Positions 1 through 10,544 of a stretch of DNA of 31,952 nt are shown here, piece by piece (position 1 is the stretch's first letter; every line of letters begins with the position of its first letter). The notes below the pieces were generated by a model. It was not told the DNA's origin. It was given only the letters and a program-made list of their open reading frames with translations, and ran no database searches. The position numbers were made by a program, and so were the translations under genes. The DNA comes from Larix sibirica. Lineage: Eukaryota; Streptophyta; Pinopsida; Pinales; Pinaceae. Where the stretch lies: NCBI GenBank assembly GCA_004151065.3, contig NWUY0304918643.1, forward strand, positions 1-31,952, written 5' to 3'.

Positions 1-560
1 TTTTATCGAAGGGCTCAAACGACGGCGATGCGTGTTTTATATCTTCCGGCGATGAGGTTTATTTTCCCTAGGCTTCCCCCCACGGTGATGATATATTATG
101 CCCAATTATAAGTAAAGGGTAACAACCGGAACCCTTTGAGATGGAGTAACAACAACCCCTAGAAGCCATAAAGAAACAGTAGGCAGGGGCACATGCTATT
201 ACACACTCCCTTGCCTTTATTTACTTGCCAGCCCTAGACTTTATGGAATCACTTCATGAAGACAACAGCCAGCTAGTCACAAACTATTAGCAGGACCGGA
301 TCACCTTACCTTACTCTTTACTTGTTGCATTACTGCCCTGCCTTAGGACTTCTTCCGGATACCACGTATCTATATAACCTATTTGGTTGGCCAAGCCTTT
401 ATAAATCTTAGGATATACGGGGCGGGCGTAACACTTTACTTACGAGCATCCAAGACCTTACTTACTTACTGCCTTGCCTTATGAAGTAAGTCTTCCGAGT
501 AAAACATCTCATCTTCCGGATCACACAGATGAACTTCTTGGTATAATGTTCCCACCAAGG
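1..560. other. Spacer, no gene seen
   Basis: No open frame of interest and no RNA gene was recognised. The first 90 bases contain several versions of a short word (cggcgatg, cggtgatgat), and 430-480 has runs of cttacttact and gccttgcctt. This is the same short-word texture as elsewhere in the window, too weak here to define a repeat. Confidence 0.5.
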
Positions 561-564
561 AGCC

Positions 565-1020
565 CATCTGAGTAGCAGAGTAGAGTGTCCAAGTAGGGTA
601 TCCAGGCAGACCAAGCGGAGTCGATTAAAAAACAAGTCAGAGTATACCAGTCCGAGTAAAGTATCCCAGCCAGTGATTAGCGGAGTAGCCCAGTCGAATA
701 GCGCAGCATCCATCCCATTTGTTGATTAGCCAAGCCACAGTGGAGTAGCCCAGTTGATTAGCCAATCCAAGCAGCTGAGATCTAGGTAAAGCAGCCAAGT
801 AACCAAGCCAACTCGTTCCGTACCGTGATGTCCAGAGCTATGTGGTGGGTGGCCTTATGGTGACTGACAGGCAATGAGTGTATCAAACGCCCTGTCTCGG
901 GCCAAGAGTATCCCAGCCCAGTCTGTTATTTATATTAACCAAGTAAATTATCCCATTTGATTAGCACAGTCGAGTAATGCAGTCCAAGTAACCAAGCCAA
1001 GTGGAGTAACGCACCATCCA
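565..1020. repeat. Degenerate short-motif island (agtagcccagt type)
   Basis: Many imperfect copies of a word close to ggagtagcccagtcgattag are interspersed, for example at 681-702 and 741-762. A 16-base word, ccaagtaaccaagcca, occurs exactly at 795-810 and 984-999. Spacing is irregular, so this is not a clean tandem array. The 83-codon frame on the - strand at 462-713 runs through the repeat and is not treated as a gene. Local duplication followed by drift is inferred. Confidence 0.6.
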
Positions 1021-1229
1021 ACAATTTGAGAACATTTCTATGATTCTGTGGCGAGCTATAGATCGAGGGTATAGGGACGAGATTAGAGAACATGGGGCGA
1101 TAGATTGTATCTCGATGGGTAGTGAGATTGAATTGTATTGGGGCGTGAGATCAAATTAGGTGTAAAGCTAAGCATCGAAATTACTACTTGGATCGACACA
1201 AGGCATGGCCTACCAGCGCTGAGAATGCA

Positions 1230-1780
1230 TCACCAGCGAGTACCAATAATGAAGGGCACCAACCTGTATTGAGTACAAGCAGAAACACCTGGATAAACTA
1301 GTGGCTTTTCTGATCTACGGCAAGTTATCCCGGCCTGGTTGGTATCTCGGCTGGCGTTAATTGGCACCTCCTGGGAATAATATACACTTGGATTGAGTTC
1401 CAGCATAAAGTGAATCAAAACCAGTAATCGAGTGGATCACCACCTGGCAATAATAGGGAACCACTCTGAAAGGGGTATAGTTCATTAAAAGAAAAATAGA
1501 TTTCAGAGGTCCGGGGATTATGATTACTTGGCCTCCCTAAATAAGCGATTTTATAAATGAAAAAATTGAATGAGGATGTTTTCTGTAACCGGTATCCAAC
1601 CGAGTATCCGAGTATGCCAACCCAGCTATGGCTGTTATCGAGTGCATTATTAACACCTGGCTCGAGTACCTACATCTACACCTCTACCTGTATTGACTAT
1701 TGTGAAAAGTCCTGTAATCAAGTGATTGAAACCTGGATCGACTAGCGGCTAATGGCAAAGAGCTCTTTGTAATTACTTCA
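1230..1780. repeat. Degenerate island with gagtatcc/cctggat words
   Basis: Short words such as ccgagtatcc, gagtacc, acctgg and tcgagtg recur at irregular spacing, and the stretch gives 62-codon open frames on both strands (1230-1418 -, 1557-1745 +). Both are low-complexity by-products of the repeats and match nothing I know. It may be a diverged relative of the island at 565-1020, since both use gagta-c-c words; that link is weak. Confidence 0.35.
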
Positions 1781-2117
1781 AGCAATTCAAACTGGACTCT
1801 AGGACCTCTGACCGAACCTAGCCATTCTTGCATCCACGCATTCCGTTCAATCCGCAACTACCAACTCCCCTGGTTCAGAGAAACACGACCGGTAACTCAA
1901 TCAGCCCGGTAGTTATAGAGCCAACTCCCCGCTTCCACTAATCCCCTCTCAAATCTATAAAAAGTCTTCATTTCTGGATCGATATTTCTGCCTGTTGATC
2001 GATTTACTTAAGGGAAAATAAATCTGTACCCCCGTGGATCGATTTCCTCTCTTTATTAGTCGAGCGTGCAGTAGCACCCAGAAACACCGATATTTTGACA
2101 GCTTTTGCATTTCCTAG
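1781..2117. other. Spacer with small direct repeats
   Basis: The word ccaactcccc occurs at 1861 and 1921, and versions of tggatcgattt occur near 1975, 1998 and 2036. No gene was recognised. This stretch leads directly into the LINE fragment, and its last part could be an unrecognisable 5' portion of that element. Confidence 0.4.
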
Positions 2118-2481
2118 ATAAGTTTCCCCCTAGCTTTTTTGGCTTCCCTCCAATGGTTAAGCTCCTGGGTGGATAACAGACATTGGATTCTAGGAGGTGA
2201 CTTCAACACTCCGTGCCTTGCTTCTGGAAAAGAAGGGAGGGCGTCGTCATCTCAACAGGGAAAGTAAAATCTTTGCGGAACTAATAGAGTAGCTCAATCT
2301 AGTGGATATGGAAATGGCCAATGGGATTTACACCTAGAAAAATAATAGAAGCGATGAGAACTAGGTGGCGTCCCGTCTTGACCGATTCTTAGTCTCAGAA
2401 TCTATCCTCACTAGTGGAGGAGACTTTTCATTCCTTGTCCTCCCCTCCGCCGACTCAGAACACTCGCCAATCAGTCTGAAC
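2118..2481 (+). pseudogene. LINE endonuclease-like domain fragment
   Basis: From 2154 the frame reads WLSSWVDN then RHWILGGDFN, the GDFN motif of the exonuclease-endonuclease-phosphatase fold found in LINE endonucleases. After a frameshift near 2240 the sequence continues with LNLVDMEMANGIYT, then VASRLDRFLVSE, and ends near 2481 with SEHSPISLN, corresponding to the SDHxPI catalytic motif (here the Asp position reads Glu). Three in-frame stops, all TAG, lie at 2290, 2335 and 2362. The family usually has Trp in the stretch YT-W-NN and Gln or Trp before VASRLDR, so at least two stops look like single transitions. The fragment corresponds to the C-terminal half of the domain. The function would have been nicking target DNA; it cannot work now. 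Confidence 0.82.
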
Positions 2482-2626
2482 TAGAACAGGGTGGGAATTC
2501 ATAATAAGCGACCTATAAGCCGAAAGGAAGCTTAACCCTCAAAGAGGCTTTTTCAATTAAAGAAGGACATCGTGATCTTCCTAGAAGCAGGGAATGGAAA
2601 AATATCTAGATGATTAAATGAACCTT

Positions 2627-2990
2627 TGGCTAAAAGTAGCGACATTTATTTGGTTACTTCTCCGAAGACGCATCCTTGGGAAAATATTCTTAAGCATGGC
2701 TTCTTCATAGGGCCCTCTCAATGCTCTCTCTGTCGTCAACAAGAGGAATCCTTGGGCCATCTTTTTTACCTCTCTCTGCCCTATAGCCTAAACCCTTTGG
2801 GATGAAGCTGCGAAGATCTTTCGACAAACCTTTCGAGTAAGGGTCGCCCTGGAAATACTATTGTGAACTGGAGGGAGGATCCTTTCCAAAGTGTACTGCT
2901 GAACTGAATATGGAAATTACTGCCAAGCTTCCTACTCTGGGAAATTTGGATGGATATAAATTGCATAATTTTTAAGGGCAAACACAGAGG
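2627..2990 (+). pseudogene. LINE zinc-binding (zf-RVT) and C-terminal fragment
   Basis: The stretch opens with WLKVATFIWLLLRRRIL, typical of the segment before the zinc-binding domain of plant LINE polyproteins. After a frameshift near 2689 comes LKHGFFIGPSQCSLCRQQEE and then SLGHLF, which has the paired Cys (CSLC) and the His of the zf-RVT motif. After further frameshifts it reads WDEAAKIFRQTF and then WKLLPSFLLWEIW, a common ending of plant LINE proteins. An in-frame TGA lies in the stretch before WKLLPSF. Frame changes at about 2689, 2795 and 2862 show that this is old. The 77-codon open frame on the opposite strand at 2781-3014 is a shadow. Confidence 0.82.
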
Positions 2991-3358
2991 GGATGCAGCG
3001 ATAGGGTTAGCCATAAAGCATAATATTTTTGAAACAGTGAAGTTTACACCCTAAGAGGAAAAGTTGAAGTTATCAGGGAATGAGAGTTATAGTGCATCTC
3101 TTGGGTGAAGGTAGAACACACAATCCATCCCATGGCCATCATACTAGGGTTAGGTCTAAGGTCAGGGATGAACACTAATCTCATCTCATGTCATGTCATC
3201 GCTTCTAAGGTAAAGACTAATAGCAGTCCCTCCTAAGCACCTCATTCTCTAGGGCTACAGTTCTATTTCTAACAGGTAAAAAGTTGGTAAACCAAGGATG
3301 ATACTGGCTACTTTAGTTTTCCTGGCTGGCTCTGTCTGGGCATCCATCTCCTAGCAGT
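2991..3358. other. Spacer, nothing recognised
   Basis: There is no open frame of interest, no RNA gene and no clear repeat. The sequence lies between the end of LINE similarity and the diverged tandem repeat. A decayed LINE 3' untranslated region could be here, but nothing in the sequence identifies it. Confidence 0.4.
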
Positions 3359-3775
3359 ATGAAGCCTGTCCATCCAACGTTTTCTGATGTACCATAATCA
3401 TCTCCCCAAGCCATCCGGCAGTTCAAGGATCTAAGCTAAAGGGAAACCCTTTTGGCTACTCAACTCTCCTTTAGGAGCATGGGAAGCTCCGATAAGTCCT
3501 CGGCTAATCCATCTATCCATCCATCTCAACGAGGCTCTCTGATGGCCGGCCCATAATAAAGCCATCCATCTGGCAGTTCATCAATATAAGCTGAAGTTCT
3601 GTACGATATCTGCCTGCCTAAAGGGAAACCAACCCTCTCGGGACCATATCTATCCATCCCCGCAGGAGCATGCTACTAAGACCTCGGCTAATCACCCACC
3701 ATCCATCCAGCCGCCCCACCATGTAATCCAGAATCGGGGGAGCAAAGGAAGCTACTAAGAGTCTTCGGCGAATTG
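3359..3775. repeat. Diverged tandem repeat, roughly 180-190 bp unit
   Basis: Two long diverged copies and a partial third share ordered landmarks. ccatccggcagttca near 3412 matches ccatctggcagttca near 3564. ctaaagggaaacc recurs near 3435 and 3616. aggagcat occurs at 3473 and 3664. cctcggctaatc occurs at 3498-3509 and 3682-3693, a spacing of 184. A third, partial copy, gctactaag followed by cttcggcgaatt, starts near 3751. Within each unit, ccatctatccatcc runs act as a small inner repeat. The order is kept while spacing differs by several bases between landmarks, as expected for an old tandem duplication with indels. No coding content was seen. Confidence 0.65.
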
Positions 3776-5400
3776 ACCATTTATAATAAGCACTACGTGT
3801 TTAAGTTCGTTGATTCAGGAAGCACTTCTTCTTGGTCGTGCAACAAAAACGGTAAATAAGGTTAAAAATTGTATATATTATATATGTAATAATGGTTATT
3901 CCAAAAGAATATAAAAAATAGGTATATTCTATAAAGCCCGACCCGAGATGCCATATGAAAATATATAGTATTTCAAGATAACGCGTATGTAAAGGCCTGC
4001 CCAATATTGAAAGGCTCATCTATAAAATTATCATCTAAAAAAGGTACCAAGCAAGCAAGGGGCACCAAGTTTGTTGTAAGGGTCGGGAATTAATAAAAAT
4101 CATAGCACTAAGAATAAGATTCTGAATCCTAGTGCCTAAAAGTGAGGTGGGGGATAAAGGATAAACGATTACTCAAAGGTGACGAAGCCAAGAAGTGGTT
4201 CCGGTCAATCTAAAAAACGCTCTTCGCCCAAATGCGCATCTTATGAAGAACAACTTGGTTTGAACAGGATCGGAGGGACTAAGTGATCCATTCGGGTTGA
4301 TAAATCACATTTTTCTATAGTCAAATCAATTAATTAGTAATTGTCCCTCCGCTACGTGCCTGGACACCTGAATCGGAAAGTCAAGGCAAGGTGCAGAGCG
4401 TAAACGTTATGAAATGCGATTTCCTATCTATAAAACCTAGTTTATAAGGGTTCGTAGACATAATGGGCCACTGGGGTCTCGCACATTTATTTAGGTAAAT
4501 CATTCTGTGCCTGTCATGTTTCTGGAGGTCATGTTCCAACACTAAGGTGGGGTAGCCAATCTTTTTCATAGGCAGAGGAACAATTAAAGAAAGGAGTTCA
4601 CAGGAAGTTGGTGAAGGAGATCGCAACGTGGATGAAGATTCTTTTTGAAAAGCGATGATAGATTGAAGCTGAGCGAACCAGAGCGGAAGTAGCCAAAGGG
4701 ATGTGTAAGTGAAAAACTAGTGTGAGGTTGGTGGTACTAAACTTATTTTGTTTTTCTATGCACGTATATAATGGTTCAGTTAGTGGCTTAACAACGACTC
4801 TTCTGTGAATGGTGTTTGCAAATGGCTTTATATGTGCGCAGCGAACAGCTTTAGTTAACGGCTTGAATTTTATTAGTGGTGTAGGGTCACACCCAGCACG
4901 GGACGGCACACGAGCAGGGGAAAGTAAAAGGGCGGAAGGAATAAAGGAAGGAAGGAGTTATATGTTACCACCTTTTAGATCTACCCCATGCCCAGGAGGT
5001 TACCACAGGTAGAAGCTTTTGAACAACAGGTTTATTCATTGAAGCCGAGCGTAAGCTAATAATTGGTTGCTTGATTGAAGGGAATCTACCAAATAGCATA
5101 TCCAGATTTTACCATATTATACCGATATACGTGTTGCGTACCTACGTTTGAACATATTATACTTGCATCTTTACGTTTCAATTTAACTAGCCTCTATTTA
5201 TAGGGGTGCGCCACGGGCACGAAGGAGGACTAGGAAATATGGCCGGGAAACCTTACCAGCGGGCCTAGCCATACCAGTCATAAATACAACTAACCACGAC
5301 CGATATGAAGGATAATATAAGTTCACCATCATCATTAGCCGACAGGAGAAGGTACCCCATTTCCATAATGAGATAGAAGGACTCATTCAATCATACCCAA
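3776..5400. other. Spacer with only short unidentified frames
   Basis: The stretch 3840-3970 is A+T-rich. Reading frames of 67-103 codons occur at 3801-4019 (-), 4598-4909 (-) and 4809-5012 (+). None shows a recognisable motif, and the last two overlap on opposite strands. No tRNA, intron domain or repeat family was recognised. Confidence 0.4.
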
Positions 5401-6300
5401 TAAGAATTGAAAATATGTAAAAAAAGGCGAGCCATCAACAAATTCCACTTCCTTTTGGATTACCTGCGGATTATTCCCATTGGATTGGAGTAGTTTTGAA
5501 AGGGTACTCTTCTCACATTACTTTTGGAGGAGAAGCTAGGGTGCACATAAAACTGGCACAACCAACTTCACCTGCATGCATGAATAAGACTACCGGACGG
5601 ACCTGCGTGAAATAGATTCCTATGCATAAGTTCAGTTCAACAGCGCCATATTGCCACGATCCCAGGTCCATAACTATATTTCACATATGAAATCGCCATC
5701 GAGACGTTTTACCTTGTCCATGTGTTATAGCTCTTAAGTCACTAGTTCTAATTCTAGTTATTATTAGAGTTATTATTCATAAGCCGCCTTCTTATCTCTA
5801 GTGAATTGCCTGAGGTAAATCCATGTATCAATAAGTGCCAATTAGTAGGTTTAAATAAGCCTAACTCATTGTTGTCCTTCTAGTTCCAATTAACCATAGG
5901 ATATGCGCATGCATACGTGGAAACTTGCCATTTTAATAGATGGTCCTGAGACCTCCCTAAATTAACAACCCGTGAATCCAGATTGGTTGGTTCGGGTGGG
6001 CCAGCGATTGACAAAACCTTCGCTCATTTGGTGGTTTTCATTATGATAAACCAAATTTTGAGGGTAAATATGAATCCCAATTCTTGTTTAGAAACTATGG
6101 GTTTGCTTTACCTTCGTTGACCTAAACTTTATTTACCCTCGAAGCATCTTATCATATATATGGCTGGGAGAGACAGACAGGGAAGGCGGAGCTCATGTGG
6201 TGGGGCTAGGCGGGCAGACCAACAGAGTAATTCATAGAGTGTAGGGTAGATAGACCCTTATAAATTAACTTATATTCCGTTTATTTAGCTGCTGGCCGGG
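5401..6300. other. Spacer with one unidentified open stretch
   Basis: Around 5440-5610 two + frames are open for about 50 codons (one reads HWIGVVLKGYSSHITFGGEA, another reads FPLDWSSFERVLFSHYFW). I could not assign either to a mitochondrial, plastid or retroelement protein. The rest, to 6300, shows no gene or clear repeat. Confidence 0.35.
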
Positions 6301-6660
6301 ATCACTCCACGTATCAATGTGTGGGTGGGTTTGTGCTGCTTGCCAAATGCTTGCTTACTTGAACTTGCTTTAGCTTGCTTGCACTGGCCAACGAACCTAC
6401 CGTCCCCCAACCCCACGAAGATAGGCAGTACAGAAGCTTCGACCCTTGAGCTTGCTTGGATAGATACTACAGCCTTCCCCATTATACTACAGAGCTTACA
6501 GAGGCAGCTGTACTTGACGGAACTATGTTACTCATAGAACCTTATCCCATTAGGCTGGAAACAGCGCTGCTTGACCTTTTAGCTTGCCCCTGATCCTATT
6601 GCTTGCCTCCTATGACCGCTGTCCATTGACCCAGGAATGATGATTGCCAAATAAGGTACC
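6301..6660. repeat. gcttgctt-rich low-complexity stretch
   Basis: The words cttgctta, cttgcttt and gcttgctt recur between about 6330 and 6610. The overlapping 65- and 72-codon frames on opposite strands here are products of this repetition and are not listed as genes. Confidence 0.4.
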
Positions 6661-6794
6661 ATTCGTTCGTTCTTTCCCGGTGCGTTCGTTCATTCGGGAT
6701 GTTTCGTGTGGAGGTGCAAGGGGATAAGGCTTAAATCCATTTTAGGGTAATTGCAAGGGTAACTATTCACGGGCAGTATCGTAAGGAAGGTTTG

Positions 6795-7170
6795 GGGCGG
6801 TTGCGCTCATTCACAAGGCCCCCCTTTGTCGGTAGGATCCTCGTTCCTTCCTCAAGAGGCCTCTTATTCGGTCTCATTCTTAAACAGGCCCTTCCTTTTC
6901 TTTTTTTTTGTTGGTTTCATTCAACAGGCCCATTTATTTATTTGTGGGTAGCGCTCATTCCCAAGCCGGTGCTCGTTCCTCACCAGGCTCCTTTGTTGGA
7001 CTCCTCTCCTCCCGTAATATTCTTTTGAAGCAAGGCTCTTTCTTTCGACAGGGCTGCTTCTCTTGGAACCAGGGGATATGAACCAGAGCTATTTGAACAA
7101 GGCTCCTCCTCTGTTTCAGTAGTTACTGTTGCTAATTTTACTAGCGTTGCTCGTTCCTGCCTGAAGGGGG
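6795..7170. repeat. Degenerate tandem island, ctcgttcctcaacaggcycc type
   Basis: At least seven imperfect copies of a unit of about 25-40 bp follow one another. They begin with ctcattcacaaggccc near 6805, ctcgttccttcc near 6840, ctcattcttaaacaggccc near 6873, ttcattcaacaggccc near 6917, ctcattcccaagcc near 6953, ctcgttcctcaccaggctcc near 6973, and ttcgacagggctgc near 7043. A later copy reads ttgaacaaggctcc near 7094. The 78-codon + frame at 6792-7028 runs through these copies and is not evidence of a gene. Unit length varies, so slippage plus indels is more likely than a recent clean expansion. Confidence 0.7.
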
Positions 7171-7779
7171 TGTTATGTAGGGAGTAGGGGTAGGAAAAGT
7201 AAAGTTAAGCGTACATTCATTGTACTTAGACTATAAAGCTAACAGACGGAAAGCGTAAAGGTAAGGTTGATACTCAAAGGTAACCCGGTAATCTATGGAC
7301 TTTTAAGGATCAAATGTCAGTATCGCCGAGGCCTTCCCTTTACTCCTAAGCTCTCAATACTTCCGGTCATAGCTCTACGGTACGGTTATAGCTCCAGAGA
7401 TTGCTGGTACTAGCTATAGTTACAGCCTTAGCATCCTAAGTTGTCCTTTTGTAATTTGCCATTAGCCATTAGATACTCTCACTTACTTACCCTCAAGCCA
7501 CAGAGAAGATACTCTAGCTTCCGCCCCACTTGCTACAGTATATTTTAAATGCTATATTGGAATCTTCCAATGAAGCCTCAACGCTTTATATATTTTGTTT
7601 ATATAGGTGATTTCTGATCCATGAGCAGCAGGTGATCGAGTGGATACGTCCGTCCTTGGCCGATAATTGAAATGGAACACAGTAATTTACTACTTTAAAT
7701 GCATGCAGCAATCGTTGATTCACAGAATAGCAATCAGTCGGGCACGGAAAGTGAGGTTATATTATCAGAATCCCTATGA
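7171..7779. other. Spacer with a small tagct-rich patch
   Basis: Between about 7360 and 7440 short words such as catagctctacgg, ttatagctcc and actagctatag alternate, a faint island. Otherwise no gene, RNA or repeat was recognised. Confidence 0.4.
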
Positions 7780-7930
7780 CAGGCGGGATGGACTAATTGG
7801 CCGGGCGAGGCTACTCAACTGGGCTACTAGGCGGCAGGGCTGCTTAACTGCTTGCCTTGGATACTAAGCTTGGCTACTAGGATTAGCTACTCGACTTGTC
7901 TATTGGTTACCTACTCGGATTGACTCAGGG
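7780..7930. repeat. Short island, ggctactaggnttggctactcg type
   Basis: Copies of a word close to ggctactaggc or gctactcgact follow one another (near 7808, 7823, 7873, 7888 and 7908). The small + frames at 7667-7867 and 7896-8150 overlap or start in the island and show no known motif. Confidence 0.55.
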
Positions 7931-9142
7931 GCTGGAGACACATCGCTGCTGCTGGGCTGGATACATTCATTGGTGGATCAGCTGGACAAACAAAGATGAA
8001 CTAGGATCAAGACAGCACCTCACATCCCATCCCAGATTCATCAATCATATCGCAGCACCGTGTCATCGAACCATCAAAGCCAGGGAGGAAGCCGCTCACC
8101 GCCATCACCAAGAAAGAAGCCACTGTAAAAGGAAGAAGAAGGAAGCTTAAGCCAGAGTCCTGGAATAAATATTTTTTATTGCCTTTTTAACACTCTGGAA
8201 ACACAAATTTTTTATTGATTTTGCAGACCACTTAACGGATAAAGTGAAGTTTTAGGAATAATGGCCTTTTACTTTACAACGTTTCACATGTACAGACGGT
8301 CCACCCTGAACAGCACAGCGAGGCATAGTCCCTCCTAGCCACCAAGCACAGCCAAGCCTAGCCCACGTATTAATCACTCTCACAGCCAGCATTGGCATTT
8401 ACCAGTGTTAGAGCAAGGAATAAAGCAAGGAAGGAACCGCAGTATAATAGGACTAGCAGATAGTTGAAATAGGTCTTACCAGGAGAGGAGCAAACATATA
8501 AATAATTTGTTTTTACCTTGCCCTCCCTTTGGTCAAGCAAGCCTTTCCTTGGATGGGCAAGCATTTAAAATATTCCCAGAAGCAAGCATTTGAAAGAGTT
8601 CCTCCCCAGGGAAAGCTAAATTGGACGTCCCGGAAGCTAGGCATACGCCACTTTTCATTATTGAAATTAACGGATCTCCAGGCGTGGTATGGCTGGATGG
8701 GATGAATGGGATGGACAACTTCCCATACAGCATTCACAGGCTTCCTAACCACCTTGCCTTCATGAATCTATGTTTCTAGGGCACTATTGCTGCTATTGCT
8801 GGGGGGGCCAGGGGAAAATACTGTGAGTAGTTGATTGAGCCGCGGTGTGAGTTGCAGATTTAGCTGAGGGGTTTGCAGCTGTCAACTAAGCTTTGGATTT
8901 TATTCTTAGAGTTGCCAAAGTATAAATGAACATTATTATTAAGATCAATATTAGGGGGTCCATGGCAGTGAGCGCTAGTACTAAAATGCACTTTTTATTA
9001 AGGAATCTTTACTTTTATTTCACATAGGTTCCTACCTCTACCGGGATTACTTGACTTATATACGGTCATACCTATAAACTACACTTCCACCTAGAACCTT
9101 TAACCTGTTACGCTACGGCACAGTCTATTAATTTTTTTTTAG
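7931..9142. other. Spacer, nothing recognised
   Basis: Frames of 64-84 codons occur (7896-8150 +, 8370-8564 -, 8513-8752 -), two of them overlapping in different frames. They lack recognisable domains. Several motif-less stretches rich in aagcaagc are seen near 8540-8600. No RNA gene or retroelement was identified. Confidence 0.4.
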
Positions 9143-9562
9143 TTAGGTGATTCGATTGAGCGATACTGAATGGATTTTATATATTGGAAGGACAGGCAGA
9201 CGGGTGGACCGACCGGGTGCAGGAAAATAGGTATTCCGGGATAGGAGGCATTGAGCTTGAACTTTTGTTATCAACTGTCGTATAACGAGGCCCGGTAAGG
9301 TGCGGCCAAAGAAAGGCAAATAATTATAAGTCTTCTGTAATAAGGGTGTTCCCAACTGAATCATCTTATGGGACGGAAGAGGAGTTGTTCCAATTTGGCC
9401 CATCTGCCAATAGCACGTACCCTTAATTCCCCTTCTCACAGCCCAATTAACTACACATATCATGGTCCCAGCATTCTCCAGCATACCCCACATTCCATTC
9501 AATATGCACCTGCCAACATATTCGGGAGGGACATACAAGATGGATCGGCTTCTGATATTCAT
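9143..9562 (-). CDS. Unidentified 139-codon open frame (doubtful)
   Basis: A complete ATG-to-stop frame predicts a basic, mixed-composition 139-residue protein with no signal peptide, clear membrane segment or motif I can place. The Cys residues are scattered and do not form a zinc motif. The + strand of the same interval also has a frame with only about five stops in 440 bases, so lack of stops here does not single out one strand. It could be a decayed transferred gene read on either strand, or chance. No ribosome-binding or promoter signal is expected to be readable in plant mitochondrial DNA, so the start is simply the first ATG. Confidence 0.15.
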   Translation of the reverse strand: MNIRSRSILYVPPEYVGRCILNGMWGMLENAGTMICVVNWAVRRGIKGTCYWQMGQIGTTPLPSHKMIQLGTPLLQKTYNYLPFFGRTLPGLVIRQLITKVQAQCLLSRNTYFPAPGRSTRLPVLPIYKIHSVSLNRIT

Positions 9563-10235
9563 TGGTTCGATTGAGGGACAGTCTTCTTAGAGCGATGGTC
9601 CAACGGAAGGAAGGAGCCTTTCTAACTAATTAACTAATCTTTTTGAACTTACTTACACTAACAGAGGAACCTTTTCCACTAACAAATTGGGAGACTATGG
9701 CCAGTCTATTTAGGCTTATTTACATGGATCTTCGCCATACAGACATGGGTGGTTTTTCACGCTAGGAAGGATGGAGGGAAGGAATTAACTCTAATAAAAT
9801 ATAATTTTTAGTATCCGCAGTAATGTGCCGCGGACCAAGTAAAAACAAGTTGTTGCTAAATGAAAATGGGCAACTGAGATTGTTTTTATGAATCTGTTCC
9901 AACGGACTTTGTGCTTTCCAAAAACAAATGTGGTGCCTGGGCCGAAAGCTTGATTATATATATATACGTAATTATACGCCAATAAGCTCTTCGACGTCTC
10001 AAGAGCAGGTGATCCGTAAGTAAGCATGGTTTATCAATGTTTTGATGGGTTCCGAAACAATGCAGTTATAAGTGTTTAGTGAGGTGGATGCCGGGATAAA
10101 TAAATTGCCCATTTTAGCGCCATGGACATTTTTGCATAAACCTATTGCTGTTCCGGCTCTTTCTTGCCTTTGCTTGCTTGCCTGGGGGGGAGCCGTCTTT
10201 GCCGAACAAGGTTGCATTGATGGGGATAGTCCTCT
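9563..10235. other. Spacer, nothing recognised
   Basis: The sequence contains an alternating tatatatatata run near 9955 and several short frames on both strands around 10000-10330, mutually overlapping. No gene or repeat family was recognised. Confidence 0.4.
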
Positions 10236-10544
10236 GTGTACTCATGTTGGGACCCTCCGAGTCGGTCGCCGTGCCGCTCGGCTTGGCGGGAAGGAAAAAC
10301 CGCCACTTACTATTCGCCACTGACTATTAAGTTTAAGCGTTCCTCTTCTTACAACTACCTTGATCCCCAGATTGAAGTGAATAAGGCCGGCAATATTTCA
10401 GTGGTTCACCCGAACTTGATCGATGCTATAATGGTGTACTTGTGTAATCCTGTTCCATATGTTTCTTCCGTTCCGCTCTCACCCACCTTTAGAGCTAGAT
10501 CTTTTAGATACCACGAACTTTTAATGAAACGAGCGCTTAGTTAG
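10236..10544 (+). CDS. Unidentified 102-codon open frame (doubtful)
   Basis: The first third of this frame overlaps three other open frames and is probably noise. From about codon 30 the predicted sequence (YNYLDPQIEVNKAGNISVVH, then NLIDAIMVYLCNPVPY) has balanced composition and looks more protein-like. I do not recognise the family. It could be the tail of a transferred or plasmid-derived gene fragment beginning near 10330, because no good in-frame start lies closer. Only the open frame and its composition support it. Confidence 0.18.
   Translation: MYSCWDPPSRSPCRSAWREGKTATYYSPLTIKFKRSSSYNYLDPQIEVNKAGNISVVHPNLIDAIMVYLCNPVPYVSSVPLSPTFRARSFRYHELLMKRALS

Larger units (their letters stand above)
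2118..2990 (+). mobile_element. Internally deleted plant LINE (non-LTR retrotransposon) remnant
   Basis: Two parts of a LINE second open frame lie in order on the + strand: an endonuclease-like segment (2118-2481) and the zinc-binding plus C-terminal region (2627-2990). The reverse transcriptase core that should separate them, normally well over 1 kb, is missing, with only about 145 bp between the parts. Several frameshifts and stops interrupt every segment, so the element is dead. No poly(A) tail or target-site duplication was identified, so the limits are the limits of recognisable protein similarity. In plant mitochondrial genomes such pieces are usually explained as nuclear DNA that entered the organelle; that origin is inferred here. 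Confidence 0.82.

Noticed and set aside
565-1020. CRISPR-like repeat-spacer array
   Set aside because: Repeat copies are imperfect, variable in length and irregularly spaced, and spacers are not of uniform size. None of the islands meets CRISPR criteria.
2781-3014. 77-codon - strand frame as a gene
   Set aside because: It is the antisense shadow of the LINE C-terminal region, which is clearly recognisable on the + strand.
6792-7028. 78-codon + frame as a gene
   Set aside because: It lies wholly in a degenerate tandem island, and its repeated peptide pattern reflects the DNA repeat.
10114-10330. Several open frames on both strands as genes
   Set aside because: Four frames overlap in the same 200 bases on both strands, so at most one could be real. 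None has a motif, and the openness probably reflects composition.
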